Below, one piece after another: positions 25,381 through 34,260 of a stretch of 64,000 nt of DNA. A program made the translations under genes and the position numbers. The notes under the pieces are model-generated. The model did no database searches and was not told the origin of the DNA. It saw only the letters and a program-made list of their open reading frames with translations. This DNA is from an uncultured Massilia sp. (GTDB taxonomy: Bacteria; Pseudomonadota; Gammaproteobacteria; Burkholderiales; Burkholderiaceae_D). The stretch covers positions 147,545 to 211,544 of the forward strand of contig NZ_CAJYEB010000041.1 in assembly GCF_913773735.1 (NCBI RefSeq), given 5' to 3'. Every line of letters begins with the position of its first letter. Within the stretch, counting starts at the first letter, position 1.

Positions 25381-27219
25381 CTAGTCTTGTCCGATTGCTT
25401 CCGGCGCAGGATCGAGATCTTCGTCCTGTTTTGCCTGCTGCCGGTCCCACATCTGCCGGTACAGCCCGTCCGCCGCGATCAGCTGCGCATGCGTGCCGCG
25501 CTCGACGATGCGGCCGTGGTCGAGGACCAGGATCTGGCCGGCATCGGCGATGGTCGACAGGCGGTGCGCGATCACGAGCGTGGTGCGGTCCCGTGCGATT
25601 TCCTTCAGCTGCGCCTGGATTGCCTGCTCCGACTTCGAATCGAGGGCCGACGTCGCCTCGTCGAAGATCAGGATGGCGGGGTTCTTCAGCAGCGTGCGCG
25701 CGATCGCCACGCGCTGCTTCTCGCCGCCGGACAGCTTCAGGCCGCGCTCGCCCACCATTGTCGCATAGCCGTCGGGCAGGCTTTCGATGAAGTCGTGGAT
25801 CGAGGCCGCGCGCGCCGCCGCCACGATGTCCTCGCGGCGCGCGCCCGGGCGGCCGTAGGCGATGTTGTATTCGATGGTGTCGTTGAACAGCACCGTGTCC
25901 TGGGGCACGATGCCGATCGCGTGGCGCAGCGAATCCTGGGTCACCTGGCGGATGTCCTGGCCGTCGATGCGGATCGCGCCGGCCTGCACGTCGTAGAAGC
26001 GGAACAGCAGGCGCGACAGGGTCGACTTGCCCGAGCCGCTGTGGCCCACCACGGCGGTCGTGGTCCCGGCGGGGATCGCGAAGTCGACGTCGAACAGGAT
26101 CTGGCGCTTGGGGTCGTAGCTGAACTCGACGTGCGCGAACTCGACGCGCGCGCCGCGGGTCGCGAGCGGCTGCGCGTCCGGCGCATCGGCCACTTCGCGG
26201 TGTTGCTCGAGCAGGCCGAACAGCCGCTCCATGTCGGCCAGGCTCTGCTTGATCTCGCGGTAGATCACGCCCAGGAAGTTCAGCGGGATGTACAGCTGGA
26301 TCATGAAGGAGTTCACCAGCACCAGGTCGCCCAGCGACATCGTGCCGTCGATCACGCCCTGGGTGGCGCGCCACAGGATCGCGGTGACGGCGCTCGCGAT
26401 GATCAAGGACTGGCCGCTGTTCAGCAGCGACAGCGAGGTCTGCGAGCGCACGGCCGCGCGCTCGTAGTGCTGCAGGCCCTCGTCGTAGCGCTTGGCCTCG
26501 TAGTCCTCGTTGCCGAAGTACTTTACCGTCTCGTAGTTGATCAGCGAATCGATGGCCTTCGTGTTCGCCTTCGAATCGAGCTCGTTCATCGTGCGCCGGA
26601 AATGCGTGCGCCATTCGGTGACGGTGACGGTGAACACGATGTAGGTCAGCAGCGCCACGCCGGTGATGATGGTGAACCAGATGTCGTAGTGCAGCGCCAG
26701 GTAGCCCAGCACCAGCGCGATCTCGACCAGCGTCGGCAGGATCGAGAACAGCGAGTACGACACCAGCGAGCTGACGCCGCGCGTGCCGCGCTCGATGTCG
26801 CGCGTCATGCCGCCGGTCTGGCGGTTCAGGTGAAAGCGCAGCGACAGCGCGTGCAGGTGGCGGAACACCCGCAGCGCGATGGTGCGCACGGCGCGCTGGG
26901 TCACGCGCGCGAACAGGAATTCGCGCAGCTCCGTGAACAGCGTGGAGGCGAAGCGCAGCGCGCCGTAGGCGAGCAGGGCGCCCAGCGGCAGCACCAGCAG
27001 GGCGTGCGGATGGTGCGGGTCGATCGACAGCTGGTCGACGATCTTCTTGAGCACCAGCGGCACGCCGATGTTCGCCATCTTGGCGCCGACCAGGCAGGCC
27101 AGCGCGGCGAGCACGCGCCATTTGTAGACCCACAGGTAGGGCAGCAGGGTGCGGATGGTGGACCAGTCGTTGCGCTGGGCGTTGGGGTCGGGCGGTGGGG
27201 GCAAGGATGAGCGTCGCAT
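25381..27219 (-). CDS. Atm1/MsbA-type ABC exporter, fused permease and ATPase
   Basis: The 612-residue half-transporter has six membrane helices in the first ~330 residues (LALHYDIWFTIITGVALLTYIVFTVTVTEWR is typical of Atm1/ABCB7 relatives). The nucleotide-binding domain follows: Walker A GHSGSGKSTLSRLLF, Q-loop IGIVPQDTVLFNDTIEYNIAYG, signature KLSGGEKQRVAIARTLL and Walker B ILIFDEATSALDSKSEQ. Atm1-type exporters move glutathione conjugates or metal-thiol compounds. The Kdo hydroxylase neighbour might suggest a lipid substrate, but sequence features favour Atm1 over MsbA. Confidence 0.88.
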   Translation of the reverse strand: MRRSSLPPPPDPNAQRNDWSTIRTLLPYLWVYKWRVLAALACLVGAKMANIGVPLVLKKIVDQLSIDPHHPHALLVLPLGALLAYGALRFASTLFTELREFLFARVTQRAVRTIALRVFRHLHALSLRFHLNRQTGGMTRDIERGTRGVSSLVSYSLFSILPTLVEIALVLGYLALHYDIWFTIITGVALLTYIVFTVTVTEWRTHFRRTMNELDSKANTKAIDSLINYETVKYFGNEDYEAKRYDEGLQHYERAAVRSQTSLSLLNSGQSLIIASAVTAILWRATQGVIDGTMSLGDLVLVNSFMIQLYIPLNFLGVIYREIKQSLADMERLFGLLEQHREVADAPDAQPLATRGARVEFAHVEFSYDPKRQILFDVDFAIPAGTTTAVVGHSGSGKSTLSRLLFRFYDVQAGAIRIDGQDIRQVTQDSLRHAIGIVPQDTVLFNDTIEYNIAYGRPGARREDIVAAARAASIHDFIESLPDGYATMVGERGLKLSGGEKQRVAIARTLLKNPAILIFDEATSALDSKSEQAIQAQLKEIARDRTTLVIAHRLSTIADAGQILVLDHGRIVERGTHAQLIAADGLYRQMWDRQQAKQDEDLDPAPEAIGQD

Positions 27220-27282
27220 GACAGCGGTTCGGGTTTTATGGTTCAATCGAAGATTGATTGTAGCTTTTACCGAGATTTCAAG

Positions 27283-27717
27283 ATGACCCAGCCAGAAAAC
27301 CGCGCCCCCTCCCCCGTCCGCCTGCCCGAAGGAAAAATGCCGGTGCTGCGGATGATGCCGGGCGCGGCCGACATCAACGTCTATGGCGACGTGTTCGGCG
27401 GATGGATCATGGCCCAGGTCGACATCGCCGGTTCGCTGCCCGCCGTGCGCCGCGCCAACGGCCGCGTCGCCACCGTCGCCGTCAATTCCTTCCTGTTCAA
27501 GAATCCCGTGTTCGTGGGCGACCTGCTGTCCTTCTATGCCGACGTCGTCAAGGTCGGCAACACCTCGATCACCGTCGCCGTCGAGGTGTACGCCGAGCGC
27601 AACCGCCTGCAGACCGACGTGGTCAAGGTGACGGAGGCCACCCTCACCTACGTCGCCACCGGCCCGGACCGCAAGCCGCGCCAGCTGCCGCCGCTCGAAT
27701 CCCTGATGGCCGAGTAA
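27283..27717 (+). CDS. Acyl-CoA thioesterase, hotdog fold (YciA-like)
   Basis: The 144-residue protein has the hotdog-fold signature DINVYGDVFGGWIMAQVDIAGSLPAVRRANGRVATVAVN, with the catalytic Asp in the GGWIMAQVD helix, as in YciA. Family members hydrolyse short- and medium-chain acyl-CoAs. The ATG at 27283 is chosen because the preceding 15 in-frame codons are not family-like. It is divergent from the Atm1 exporter gene, and the phoD gene follows after four bases. Confidence 0.88.
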   Translation: MTQPENRAPSPVRLPEGKMPVLRMMPGAADINVYGDVFGGWIMAQVDIAGSLPAVRRANGRVATVAVNSFLFKNPVFVGDLLSFYADVVKVGNTSITVAVEVYAERNRLQTDVVKVTEATLTYVATGPDRKPRQLPPLESLMAE

Positions 27718-27721
27718 GGCG

Positions 27722-29302
27722 GTGACGGCGCGCCGCCTGTTCCTGCTGGACGCGGCGCGCCTCGCGGCGGCGGCCACGGCCGCCACGCCGGCGCGGGTGC
27801 TGGCGGCGGCGCCCGCCAACCGCGCCGGCTACCCCTTCTCGCTCGGCGTGGCATCGGGATCGCCGCTGCCGGACTCCGTCATCCTGTGGACGCGCATCCT
27901 GCCCGATCCGCTCGATCCCGCCTCGGCCCCGCGCCTGGCCGTGCCGCTGCGCTGGGAAGTCGCCGCCGACGAGGGCTTCCGCACGATCGTCGCGCGCGGC
28001 GGCGCCGTCGCCACGCCGGAACTGGCGCACAGCGTGCGCGTGAACGTGGTCGGCCTGCAGCCGGCACGCTGGTACTGGTACCGCTTCATGCTGGGCGATG
28101 CCGTCAGCCCGGCCGGACGCACCCGCACGGCGCCCGCCGCGGGCAGCATGCCGGACGTGCTGAAGCTGGCGGTGGCGTCTTGCCAGCACTGGGAATTCGG
28201 CGCCTACGCGGCGCACCGCCACATCGCCGCCGCCAGTCCCGACCTGGTCGCCTTCCTCGGCGACTACATCTACGAGTGGGGGCCGTACCAGTTGCGCCAT
28301 CCGCAGCGCGCGGTGCGCCAGGACGAATCGTTCACGCTGGACGACTACCGCCGCCGCTACGCCCAGTACAAGTCCGACCCGCAGCTGCAGGCCGCGCACC
28401 TGGCGGCGCCCTGGATCGTCACCTGGGACGACCACGAGGTGGCCAACGACTATGCCGGGCTGCGCGACGAGCGCCTGGCCGCCACCTTCGCGCAGCGCCG
28501 CGCGGCCGCCTACCAGGCCTTCTACGAACACATGCCGCTGCGCCTGCCGCCGCCGCGCAGCTTCGCCAGCGTGCGCATGTTCCAGCGCTATGACTGGGGG
28601 CGCCTGGCGCGCCTGCACGTGCTGGACGACCGCCAGTACCGCGCGGCGCAGGCCTGCCCGCGCCCGAACGCCGGCGGTTCGGCGTCGGTGACGCCGCGCG
28701 CCTGCCCGGCCCTGCTGGATGCGCGCCGCTCGATGCTGGGGAGGGAACAGGAAGCCTGGCTGGAAGCGGGATTGCGCTCATCGCCGGCGCGCTGGAACGT
28801 GCTGGCCCAGCAGACGCTGATGGCGCCATCGACGCAGGTGCCGGCCGCGACGCCGGACGGCGGCCGCTTCTGGACCGACGGCTGGGACGGCTACCCGGCC
28901 GCGCGCCGGCGCCTGCTCGATACGCTGGTCGAGACGCGCGCCGCCAATCCGCTGGTGCTGGGCGGCGACGTGCACACCTTCTATGCGGCGGAACTGCGGC
29001 GCGACTTCGGCCGGCCGGTGTCGCGCGCCAATCCGCTGGTGGCGACCGAGTTCGTCGGCACCTCCGTCACGTCCAGCTCGCGCCCGCAGCAGCGCACCGA
29101 CGACTACGTGGCGATGAACCCGCACATCCGGTACGGACGCAGCGACCGGCGCGGCTGGATGCTGCTGGAAGTGCGGCCGCAGGAAGTGCGCACCTGGTTC
29201 CTGGGACTGGACGACGTGCGGCGGGAGGATAGCGGGCAGCGGGTGCTGGCCGGGTTCAGCGTGAGGGATGGACGCGCGGGAGTGGAGCGGACTGCCGGCT
29301 GA
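27722..29302 (+). CDS. PhoD-like alkaline phosphatase/phosphodiesterase
   Basis: This 526-residue protein has a GTG start. The N-terminus has an RRLFLLDAARLAAAATAA stretch that resembles a Tat signal. The mature protein has a PhoD N-terminal beta domain (FSLGVASGSPLPDSVILWTRI). The metallophosphatase core follows: ASCQHWEFGAYAAHRHI, LVAFLGDYIYEWG, IVTWDDHEVANDY, RRLHVLDDRQYR-type and LVLGGDVHTFYAAEL. These residues bind calcium and iron in known PhoD enzymes, which cleave phosphodiesters and monoesters in the periplasm. It begins four bases after the thioesterase stop, so translation may be coupled. Confidence 0.9.
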   Translation: MTARRLFLLDAARLAAAATAATPARVLAAAPANRAGYPFSLGVASGSPLPDSVILWTRILPDPLDPASAPRLAVPLRWEVAADEGFRTIVARGGAVATPELAHSVRVNVVGLQPARWYWYRFMLGDAVSPAGRTRTAPAAGSMPDVLKLAVASCQHWEFGAYAAHRHIAAASPDLVAFLGDYIYEWGPYQLRHPQRAVRQDESFTLDDYRRRYAQYKSDPQLQAAHLAAPWIVTWDDHEVANDYAGLRDERLAATFAQRRAAAYQAFYEHMPLRLPPPRSFASVRMFQRYDWGRLARLHVLDDRQYRAAQACPRPNAGGSASVTPRACPALLDARRSMLGREQEAWLEAGLRSSPARWNVLAQQTLMAPSTQVPAATPDGGRFWTDGWDGYPAARRRLLDTLVETRAANPLVLGGDVHTFYAAELRRDFGRPVSRANPLVATEFVGTSVTSSSRPQQRTDDYVAMNPHIRYGRSDRRGWMLLEVRPQEVRTWFLGLDDVRREDSGQRVLAGFSVRDGRAGVERTAG

Positions 29303-29336
29303 CGCCATACGCACGTCGTTCCGGCGGTTCATGAAC

Positions 29337-29420
29337 GTCGCCCCTGCGAAGGCAGGGGCTCGATTTCACGCGTTTCGACGGCGCATGGAAAATTGGGCCC
29401 CGGCCTGCGCCGGGGCGACG
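29337..29420. repeat. REP-like palindromic pair
   Basis: A degenerate left half (GTCGCCCCTGCGAAGGCAGGGGC) and a canonical right half (GGGCCCCGGCCTGCGCCGGGGCGACGG) lie between the convergent phoD and fadD genes. Confidence 0.75.
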
Positions 29421-29445
29421 GTGGTCCGACGATTCGGCGCGGGCG

Positions 29446-31128
29446 TCAGGCCGGCTGCTTCTCGTCGCGCAGCTCGCGCCGCAGGATCTTGCCGACATTG
29501 GTCTTCGGCAGGCTGTCGCGGAACTCGACGTACTTCGGGCGCTTGTAGCCGGTCAGCTGCTCCTTGCAGTAGGCCAGCACGTCGTCCTTGGTGAGCGCCT
29601 TGTCCTTGCGGACGATGTACAGCTTGACGGCCTCGCCCGAGTGCTGGTCCGGCACGCCCACGCACGCCACTTCCAGCACGCCCGGATGCGCCGCGACCAC
29701 CTCCTCGACCTCGTTCGGGTAGACGTTGAAGCCGGACACCAGGATCATGTCCTTCTTGCGGTCGACGATCTTGACGTAGCCGTCCGGGTTCATCACGCCG
29801 ATGTCGCCGGTCTTGAAGAAGCCGTCCGCCGTCATGACCTTGGCCGTCTCGTCCGGACGCTGCCAGTAGCCGGCCATCACCTGCGGACCGCGCACGGCGA
29901 TCTCGCCGGGCGTGCCGAACGGGACTTCCCGGCTCGCCTCGTCCAGGATGCGGATCTCGGTCGACGGCAGCGGCAGGCCGATGGTGCCGGTGAAGTCGGT
30001 GATGTCGCAGCGGTTCGCGGTGACCACCGGCGAGGTCTCGGACAGGCCGTAGCCCTCGACGATCGGGATGCCCGTCACGGCCAGCCACTTGTCGGCCACG
30101 GCCTTCTGCACGGCCATGCCGCCGCCCGGGCAGACCAGCAGGCCCGAGAAGTCGAGCCTGGCGAAGTCCGGCTGGTTCAAGAGGCCGTTGTACAGCGTGT
30201 TCACGGCCGGGAAGATGTTGATGCGGTAGCCGCCGAGTTCCTTGATGAAGCCCTGGATGTCGCGCGGGTTCGGGATCAGGAGGTTCATGCCGCCCACGCG
30301 CAGGCCCAGCAGCGCGCACACGGTCAGCGCATAGATGTGGTACAGCGGCAGCGCGCACACGAACTGCGCCTGCTCGCCGGCCGGCAGCTTCGCCAGCGTG
30401 GGGCCGAACCAGGCTTCGTTCTGCAGCACGTTGGCGATCACGTGCTTGTGCAGCAGCACCGCGCCCTTCGACACGCCGGTGGTGCCGCCCGTGTACTGCA
30501 GGAAGGCGACGTCCTCGTGGCCCACCGCGACGGGCTTGAGGGACAGGCGCGCGCCCTCGGCCAGCATGCGCTTGAACGGCACGGCCTGCGGCAGCGACCA
30601 GGCCGGCACCAGCTTCTTCACGGTGCGCACGACGAAGTTGACGATGGCGCCCTTGACGCCGCCCAGCAGGTCGCCCATCGTGGCCACGACCACGTGCTTG
30701 ACCTTCGTATTGGCGACGACGTCGGCGACGGTGTGCGCGAAGTTCTCCAGCACGACGATGGCCTCGGCGCCCGAGTCGACCAGCTGGTGCTGCAGCTCGC
30801 GCGGGGTGTACAGCGGGTTGACGTTGACGATGGTGTAGCCGGCGCGCAGCACGGCGGCCATCGCCACCGGGTACTGCAGCACGTTGGGCAGCATGATCGC
30901 CACGCGCGCGCCCGGCTGCAGGCCGCGCTGCTGCAGCCAGGCCGCCATCTGCGCTGACATCCGATCCAGTTCGGCGAAGGTCATGGACTTGCCCATGCAG
31001 GCATAGGCCTTGCGGTCGGCGTACTTGCGGAAGGCTTCTTCCAGCAGGTGGGTGAGCGAGCGGTATTGGGTCCAGTCGATCTCCGCGGGTACGCCCTCCT
31101 CGTACGACTTCAGCCAGAATTTGTCCAT
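29446..31128 (-). CDS. fadD: Long-chain fatty-acid-CoA ligase, copy 1
   Basis: The 560-residue acyl-adenylate-forming enzyme has the AMP-binding P-loop YTGGTTGVSKGAVLLH, the middle motif VEGYGLSETSPVVT, the hinge region DGYVKIVDRKKDMILVSGFNVYPNEVEEVVAAHPG and the C-terminal lysine segment PKTNVGKILRREL. It activates fatty acids for beta-oxidation or lipid synthesis. It lies downstream of a second, clearly paralogous ligase of the same length, separated by a REP-like element, so the pair is an ancient tandem duplication. Confidence 0.93.
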   Translation of the reverse strand: MDKFWLKSYEEGVPAEIDWTQYRSLTHLLEEAFRKYADRKAYACMGKSMTFAELDRMSAQMAAWLQQRGLQPGARVAIMLPNVLQYPVAMAAVLRAGYTIVNVNPLYTPRELQHQLVDSGAEAIVVLENFAHTVADVVANTKVKHVVVATMGDLLGGVKGAIVNFVVRTVKKLVPAWSLPQAVPFKRMLAEGARLSLKPVAVGHEDVAFLQYTGGTTGVSKGAVLLHKHVIANVLQNEAWFGPTLAKLPAGEQAQFVCALPLYHIYALTVCALLGLRVGGMNLLIPNPRDIQGFIKELGGYRINIFPAVNTLYNGLLNQPDFARLDFSGLLVCPGGGMAVQKAVADKWLAVTGIPIVEGYGLSETSPVVTANRCDITDFTGTIGLPLPSTEIRILDEASREVPFGTPGEIAVRGPQVMAGYWQRPDETAKVMTADGFFKTGDIGVMNPDGYVKIVDRKKDMILVSGFNVYPNEVEEVVAAHPGVLEVACVGVPDQHSGEAVKLYIVRKDKALTKDDVLAYCKEQLTGYKRPKYVEFRDSLPKTNVGKILRRELRDEKQPA

Positions 31129-31157
31129 GTCATTGCCTCGTTGTCTTGATAGTCAAA

Positions 31158-31246
31158 CGTCGTCCCCGCGCAGGCGGGGACCCAAGTGCTGCATGCGTCG
31201 CGATGACGCGTGCAAATCGGGTCCCCCGCCTGCGCGGGGACGACGG
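31158..31246. repeat. REP-like palindromic pair between the fadD genes
   Basis: CGTCCCCGCGCAGGCGGGGA and the inverted CCCCGCCTGCGCGGGGACG are arranged as in the other REP-like copies but with a slightly different core. It is the only copy between two genes read in the same direction, so it may reduce expression of the second ligase. Confidence 0.8.
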
Positions 31247-31260
31247 TCTCACATTCCGCC

Positions 31261-32943
31261 TTATGCCGCCTGCTTTTCCTCGCGCAGCGCGCGGCGCAGG
31301 ATCTTGCCGACGTTCGTCTTCGGCAGCTCGGTGCGGAACTCGATGTATTTCGGTTTCTTGTAGCCGGTGAACTCACGCTTGCAGTAGTCCATCAGCTGCT
31401 CGGCCGTGAGGTCCGGATCCTTGCGCACCACGAACACCTTGACCGCCTCGCCGGAATGCGCGTCCGGCACGCCGATCACGGCGCATTCCAGCACGCCGGG
31501 ATGGGCCGCGATCACCGCTTCCAGTTCGTTCGGGTAGACGTTGAAGCCCGACACCAGGATCATGTCCTTCTTGCGGTCGACGATCTTCACGTACCCGTTC
31601 TCGTCCATCGTGCCGACGTCGCCCGACTTGAACCAGCCGTCCGCCGTCATCACCTTGGCCGTCTCGTCCGGCCGGTTCCAGTAGCCCGCCATCACCTGCG
31701 GGCCGCGGATCGCGATCTCGCCGATGCTGCCGGGCGGGAGCAGGCGGCCGTCGTCGTCCATGATCGCCACGTCCGTCGACGGCACCGGCAGGCCGATCGA
31801 GCCGGTGAAGCCGTCCACGTCGCAGCGGTTGCACGTGGCCACCGGCGACGTCTCCGACAGGCCGTAGCCCTCGATGATGTGGGTGCCGGTGATGGCATGC
31901 CACTTGTCGTCGACGGCGCGCTGCACCGCCATGCCGCCGCCGTTCGATACCTTCAGCCCGGAAAAATCGAGGTGGCGGAAGTCCGGATGGTTGACCAGCG
32001 CGTTGTACAGCGTGTTCACCGCCGGCAGCATGTTGACCTTGTACTTGGCCAGCTCCTTGACGAAGCCCGGGATGTCGCGCGGGTTCGGGATCAGGATGTT
32101 CAGGGCCCCCACGCGCATGCCCCACAGCGCGCACGCGGTCAGCGCGAAGATGTGGTACAGCGGCAGCGCGCACACGATGGTCGGGAAGTCGACCACGGGC
32201 GGGCGGCTCATCACCGGCAGCGACCAGGCCTCCGATTGCAGCACGTTGGCGATCACGTTCCGGTGCGTCAGCACGGCGCCCTTCGACACGCCCGTGGTGC
32301 CGCCCGTGTACTGCAGGAAGGCGGGGTCCGACGGCCTGGCCCGCGCCGCCGTGAACGGCATGCGCGCGCCCTGCGCCAGCGCCTCCTTGAAGCGCACCAT
32401 CTGCGGGATCGCGAAGTCCGGCACCAGCTTCTTCACGTGGCGCACGACCAGGTTGACGATCATCCCCTTGGCGCCGCCCAGCAGCTCGCCCATGCTGGCC
32501 ACGACCACGTGGCGCACCGGCGTGCGCGGCAGCACCTGCTGGACCGTGTGCGCGAAGTTCTCGAGCACGATGATGGCTTCGCTGCCCGAGTCCTTGAGCT
32601 GGTGTTCCAGCTCGCGCGGCGTGTACAGCGGATTCACGTTCACCACCGTGTAGCCGGCGCGCAGGATGGCGGCCAGCGCCACCGGGTACTGCAGCACGTT
32701 CGGCATCATGACCGCCACGCGCGCCCCCGGCTGCATGCCGCGGCTCTGCAGCCAGGCCGCCAGGCGCTTCGACATGCTGTCCAGTTCCCCATAGGTGAGG
32801 AACTTGTCCATGCACACGAACGCATTGTTGGCGGCGTACTTCTGGAACGACTCGTCCAGCATCTGCACGAGCGAGCCATACTGGTCGGGATCGATTTCCG
32901 CCGGCACGCCGGGCGGGTAAGCCTTCAGCCAAATCTTGTCCAT
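31261..32943 (-). CDS. fadD: Long-chain fatty-acid-CoA ligase, copy 2
   Basis: The 560-residue enzyme is a paralogue of the preceding ligase; the first 130 residues are similar along their whole length (for example MPNVLQYPVALAAILRAGYTVVNVNPLYTPREL). Motifs: YTGGTTGVSKGAVLTH, EGYGLSETSPVATCN, NGYVKIVDRKKDMILVSGFNVYPNELEAVIAAHPG and PKTNVGKILRRAL. It would be transcribed first, from the region 32944-33116, which also separates it from a putative aminopeptidase gene. Substrate chain length cannot be told apart by eye. Confidence 0.93.
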   Translation of the reverse strand: MDKIWLKAYPPGVPAEIDPDQYGSLVQMLDESFQKYAANNAFVCMDKFLTYGELDSMSKRLAAWLQSRGMQPGARVAVMMPNVLQYPVALAAILRAGYTVVNVNPLYTPRELEHQLKDSGSEAIIVLENFAHTVQQVLPRTPVRHVVVASMGELLGGAKGMIVNLVVRHVKKLVPDFAIPQMVRFKEALAQGARMPFTAARARPSDPAFLQYTGGTTGVSKGAVLTHRNVIANVLQSEAWSLPVMSRPPVVDFPTIVCALPLYHIFALTACALWGMRVGALNILIPNPRDIPGFVKELAKYKVNMLPAVNTLYNALVNHPDFRHLDFSGLKVSNGGGMAVQRAVDDKWHAITGTHIIEGYGLSETSPVATCNRCDVDGFTGSIGLPVPSTDVAIMDDDGRLLPPGSIGEIAIRGPQVMAGYWNRPDETAKVMTADGWFKSGDVGTMDENGYVKIVDRKKDMILVSGFNVYPNELEAVIAAHPGVLECAVIGVPDAHSGEAVKVFVVRKDPDLTAEQLMDYCKREFTGYKKPKYIEFRTELPKTNVGKILRRALREEKQAA

Positions 32944-33116
32944 CGGGTGCCTCGTCTCCAGGTTTATTGTTTTCCTGAGTATTTATACCCTACCGGCGGC
33001 CCGACCGAAAAAAAACGCACGGTCGTGCTTAGTTTACCAGGCATGATGCTATCGGGCACCGCGCCTGGACGCAAGCACTTTTGGCGGATTCGAACGCGAA
33101 CTCTAGCGCGGCACGG

Positions 33117-34235
33117 TCACGGTGCCGTTTCGCTGCGCTGCACCATCAGGGGCGCGGCCTGCGTGGGGGGCAGCATCGTTTTCAGGACGCGGTGGCGGTC
33201 GCTGCGCTCCATGTCGGCCAGGCGCCGCACGGCCTGGTAGAAGCGCGGGAAGCTGCCTTCGCGCTGCAGCAGCGCGCGGAACGCCGGCACGAATTCCTCG
33301 TACGTCGCGATCGACGCCAGGTGCGCGTTCGACAGCGGCTGGTCGAAGAAGCGGTCGTAGCCGGCATAGCCGCCCCAGTTGCCCTTGAGGACCTGGTACT
33401 CGTCCTTCAGTTCCAGGAACAGGCGCGCCTTGACGGCGCGCTTTTCGGCGTCGCTGCGGTCGACCAGCGCATAGTTCTTTTCCAGCGCCTTGCGGTACTT
33501 GACCAGCAGGTGCAGGAAGTCCTTCTTGCGGCTGCGGTAGCGCGCGTAGGCGTCGCGCATCGACTGGTTGCCGAAGCGTTCGAGCCAGTGCTCGACGCCG
33601 ACTTCCTCGACGGTGGAGGCGAAGGATTCGTTGAACTGCGAATCGCCGGCCACGTACACGACCTGGTGCGCCAGTTCGTGGAAGATCATGCGCGCCAGTT
33701 CGCCGTCCGGGTAGTTGATGAAGGTGGAGATCAGCGGATCGTTGAACCAGCCAAGCGTCGAGTACGCGGCCACGCCGCCGACCTCGACGTCGTTGCCGTC
33801 GTCCTGCAGTTCCTTCGCGTAGGCGTCGGCCGCCGCCTTGCTGTAGTAGCCGCGGTAGTTGACGCAGCCGGCCACGGGGAAGCACCACTGCAGCGGCCGC
33901 ATCGACAGCTCGGGCGTGGCGACGACGTTCCACAGCACGTACTGGCGTTTCAGGGAGGCGTAGGTCGTGTAGCTGTTGTTATCCGGTAATGCCATTTCGG
34001 TAACGGCATAGCGGCGGATCTGGCGCGCCGTCTCGAGGCGATGGCGCAGTCGGGTACTGGTGCCGGGGTCGGCGATCCAGTCGTCGATCGGACGGGAGTC
34101 CGACAGGAGTTCAAGCTGGCCCTGGGCCGCCTGGGTGTAGTAGTTCAGCGTGGAGCAGCTGGCCAGCAGCCCCGCCGCCGTGCCGGCGAGCAGCACGGGG
34201 CGCAGCCGGGGCGCGATTCTGGATAACAGTGTCAT
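33117..34235 (-). CDS. Putative zinc aminopeptidase lipoprotein (COG4324-type)
   Basis: This 372-residue protein has a lipoprotein signal (LLAGTAAGLLASCSTL, lipidated Cys near 27). It carries the zinc-metalloprotease motif in MIFHELAHQVVYVAGDSQFNESFASTVEEVGVEHWL (HExxH-like HELAH plus a downstream Glu), typical of the predicted aminopeptidase family once called DUF2265. It is probably anchored in the periplasm. No substrate is known. It lies 25 bases downstream of the molybdopterin oxidoreductase gene on the same strand. Confidence 0.8.
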   Translation of the reverse strand: MTLLSRIAPRLRPVLLAGTAAGLLASCSTLNYYTQAAQGQLELLSDSRPIDDWIADPGTSTRLRHRLETARQIRRYAVTEMALPDNNSYTTYASLKRQYVLWNVVATPELSMRPLQWCFPVAGCVNYRGYYSKAAADAYAKELQDDGNDVEVGGVAAYSTLGWFNDPLISTFINYPDGELARMIFHELAHQVVYVAGDSQFNESFASTVEEVGVEHWLERFGNQSMRDAYARYRSRKKDFLHLLVKYRKALEKNYALVDRSDAEKRAVKARLFLELKDEYQVLKGNWGGYAGYDRFFDQPLSNAHLASIATYEEFVPAFRALLQREGSFPRFYQAVRRLADMERSDRHRVLKTMLPPTQAAPLMVQRSETAP

Positions 34236-34260
34236 GTCTCGGGTTCATGGTGCGCATGGG

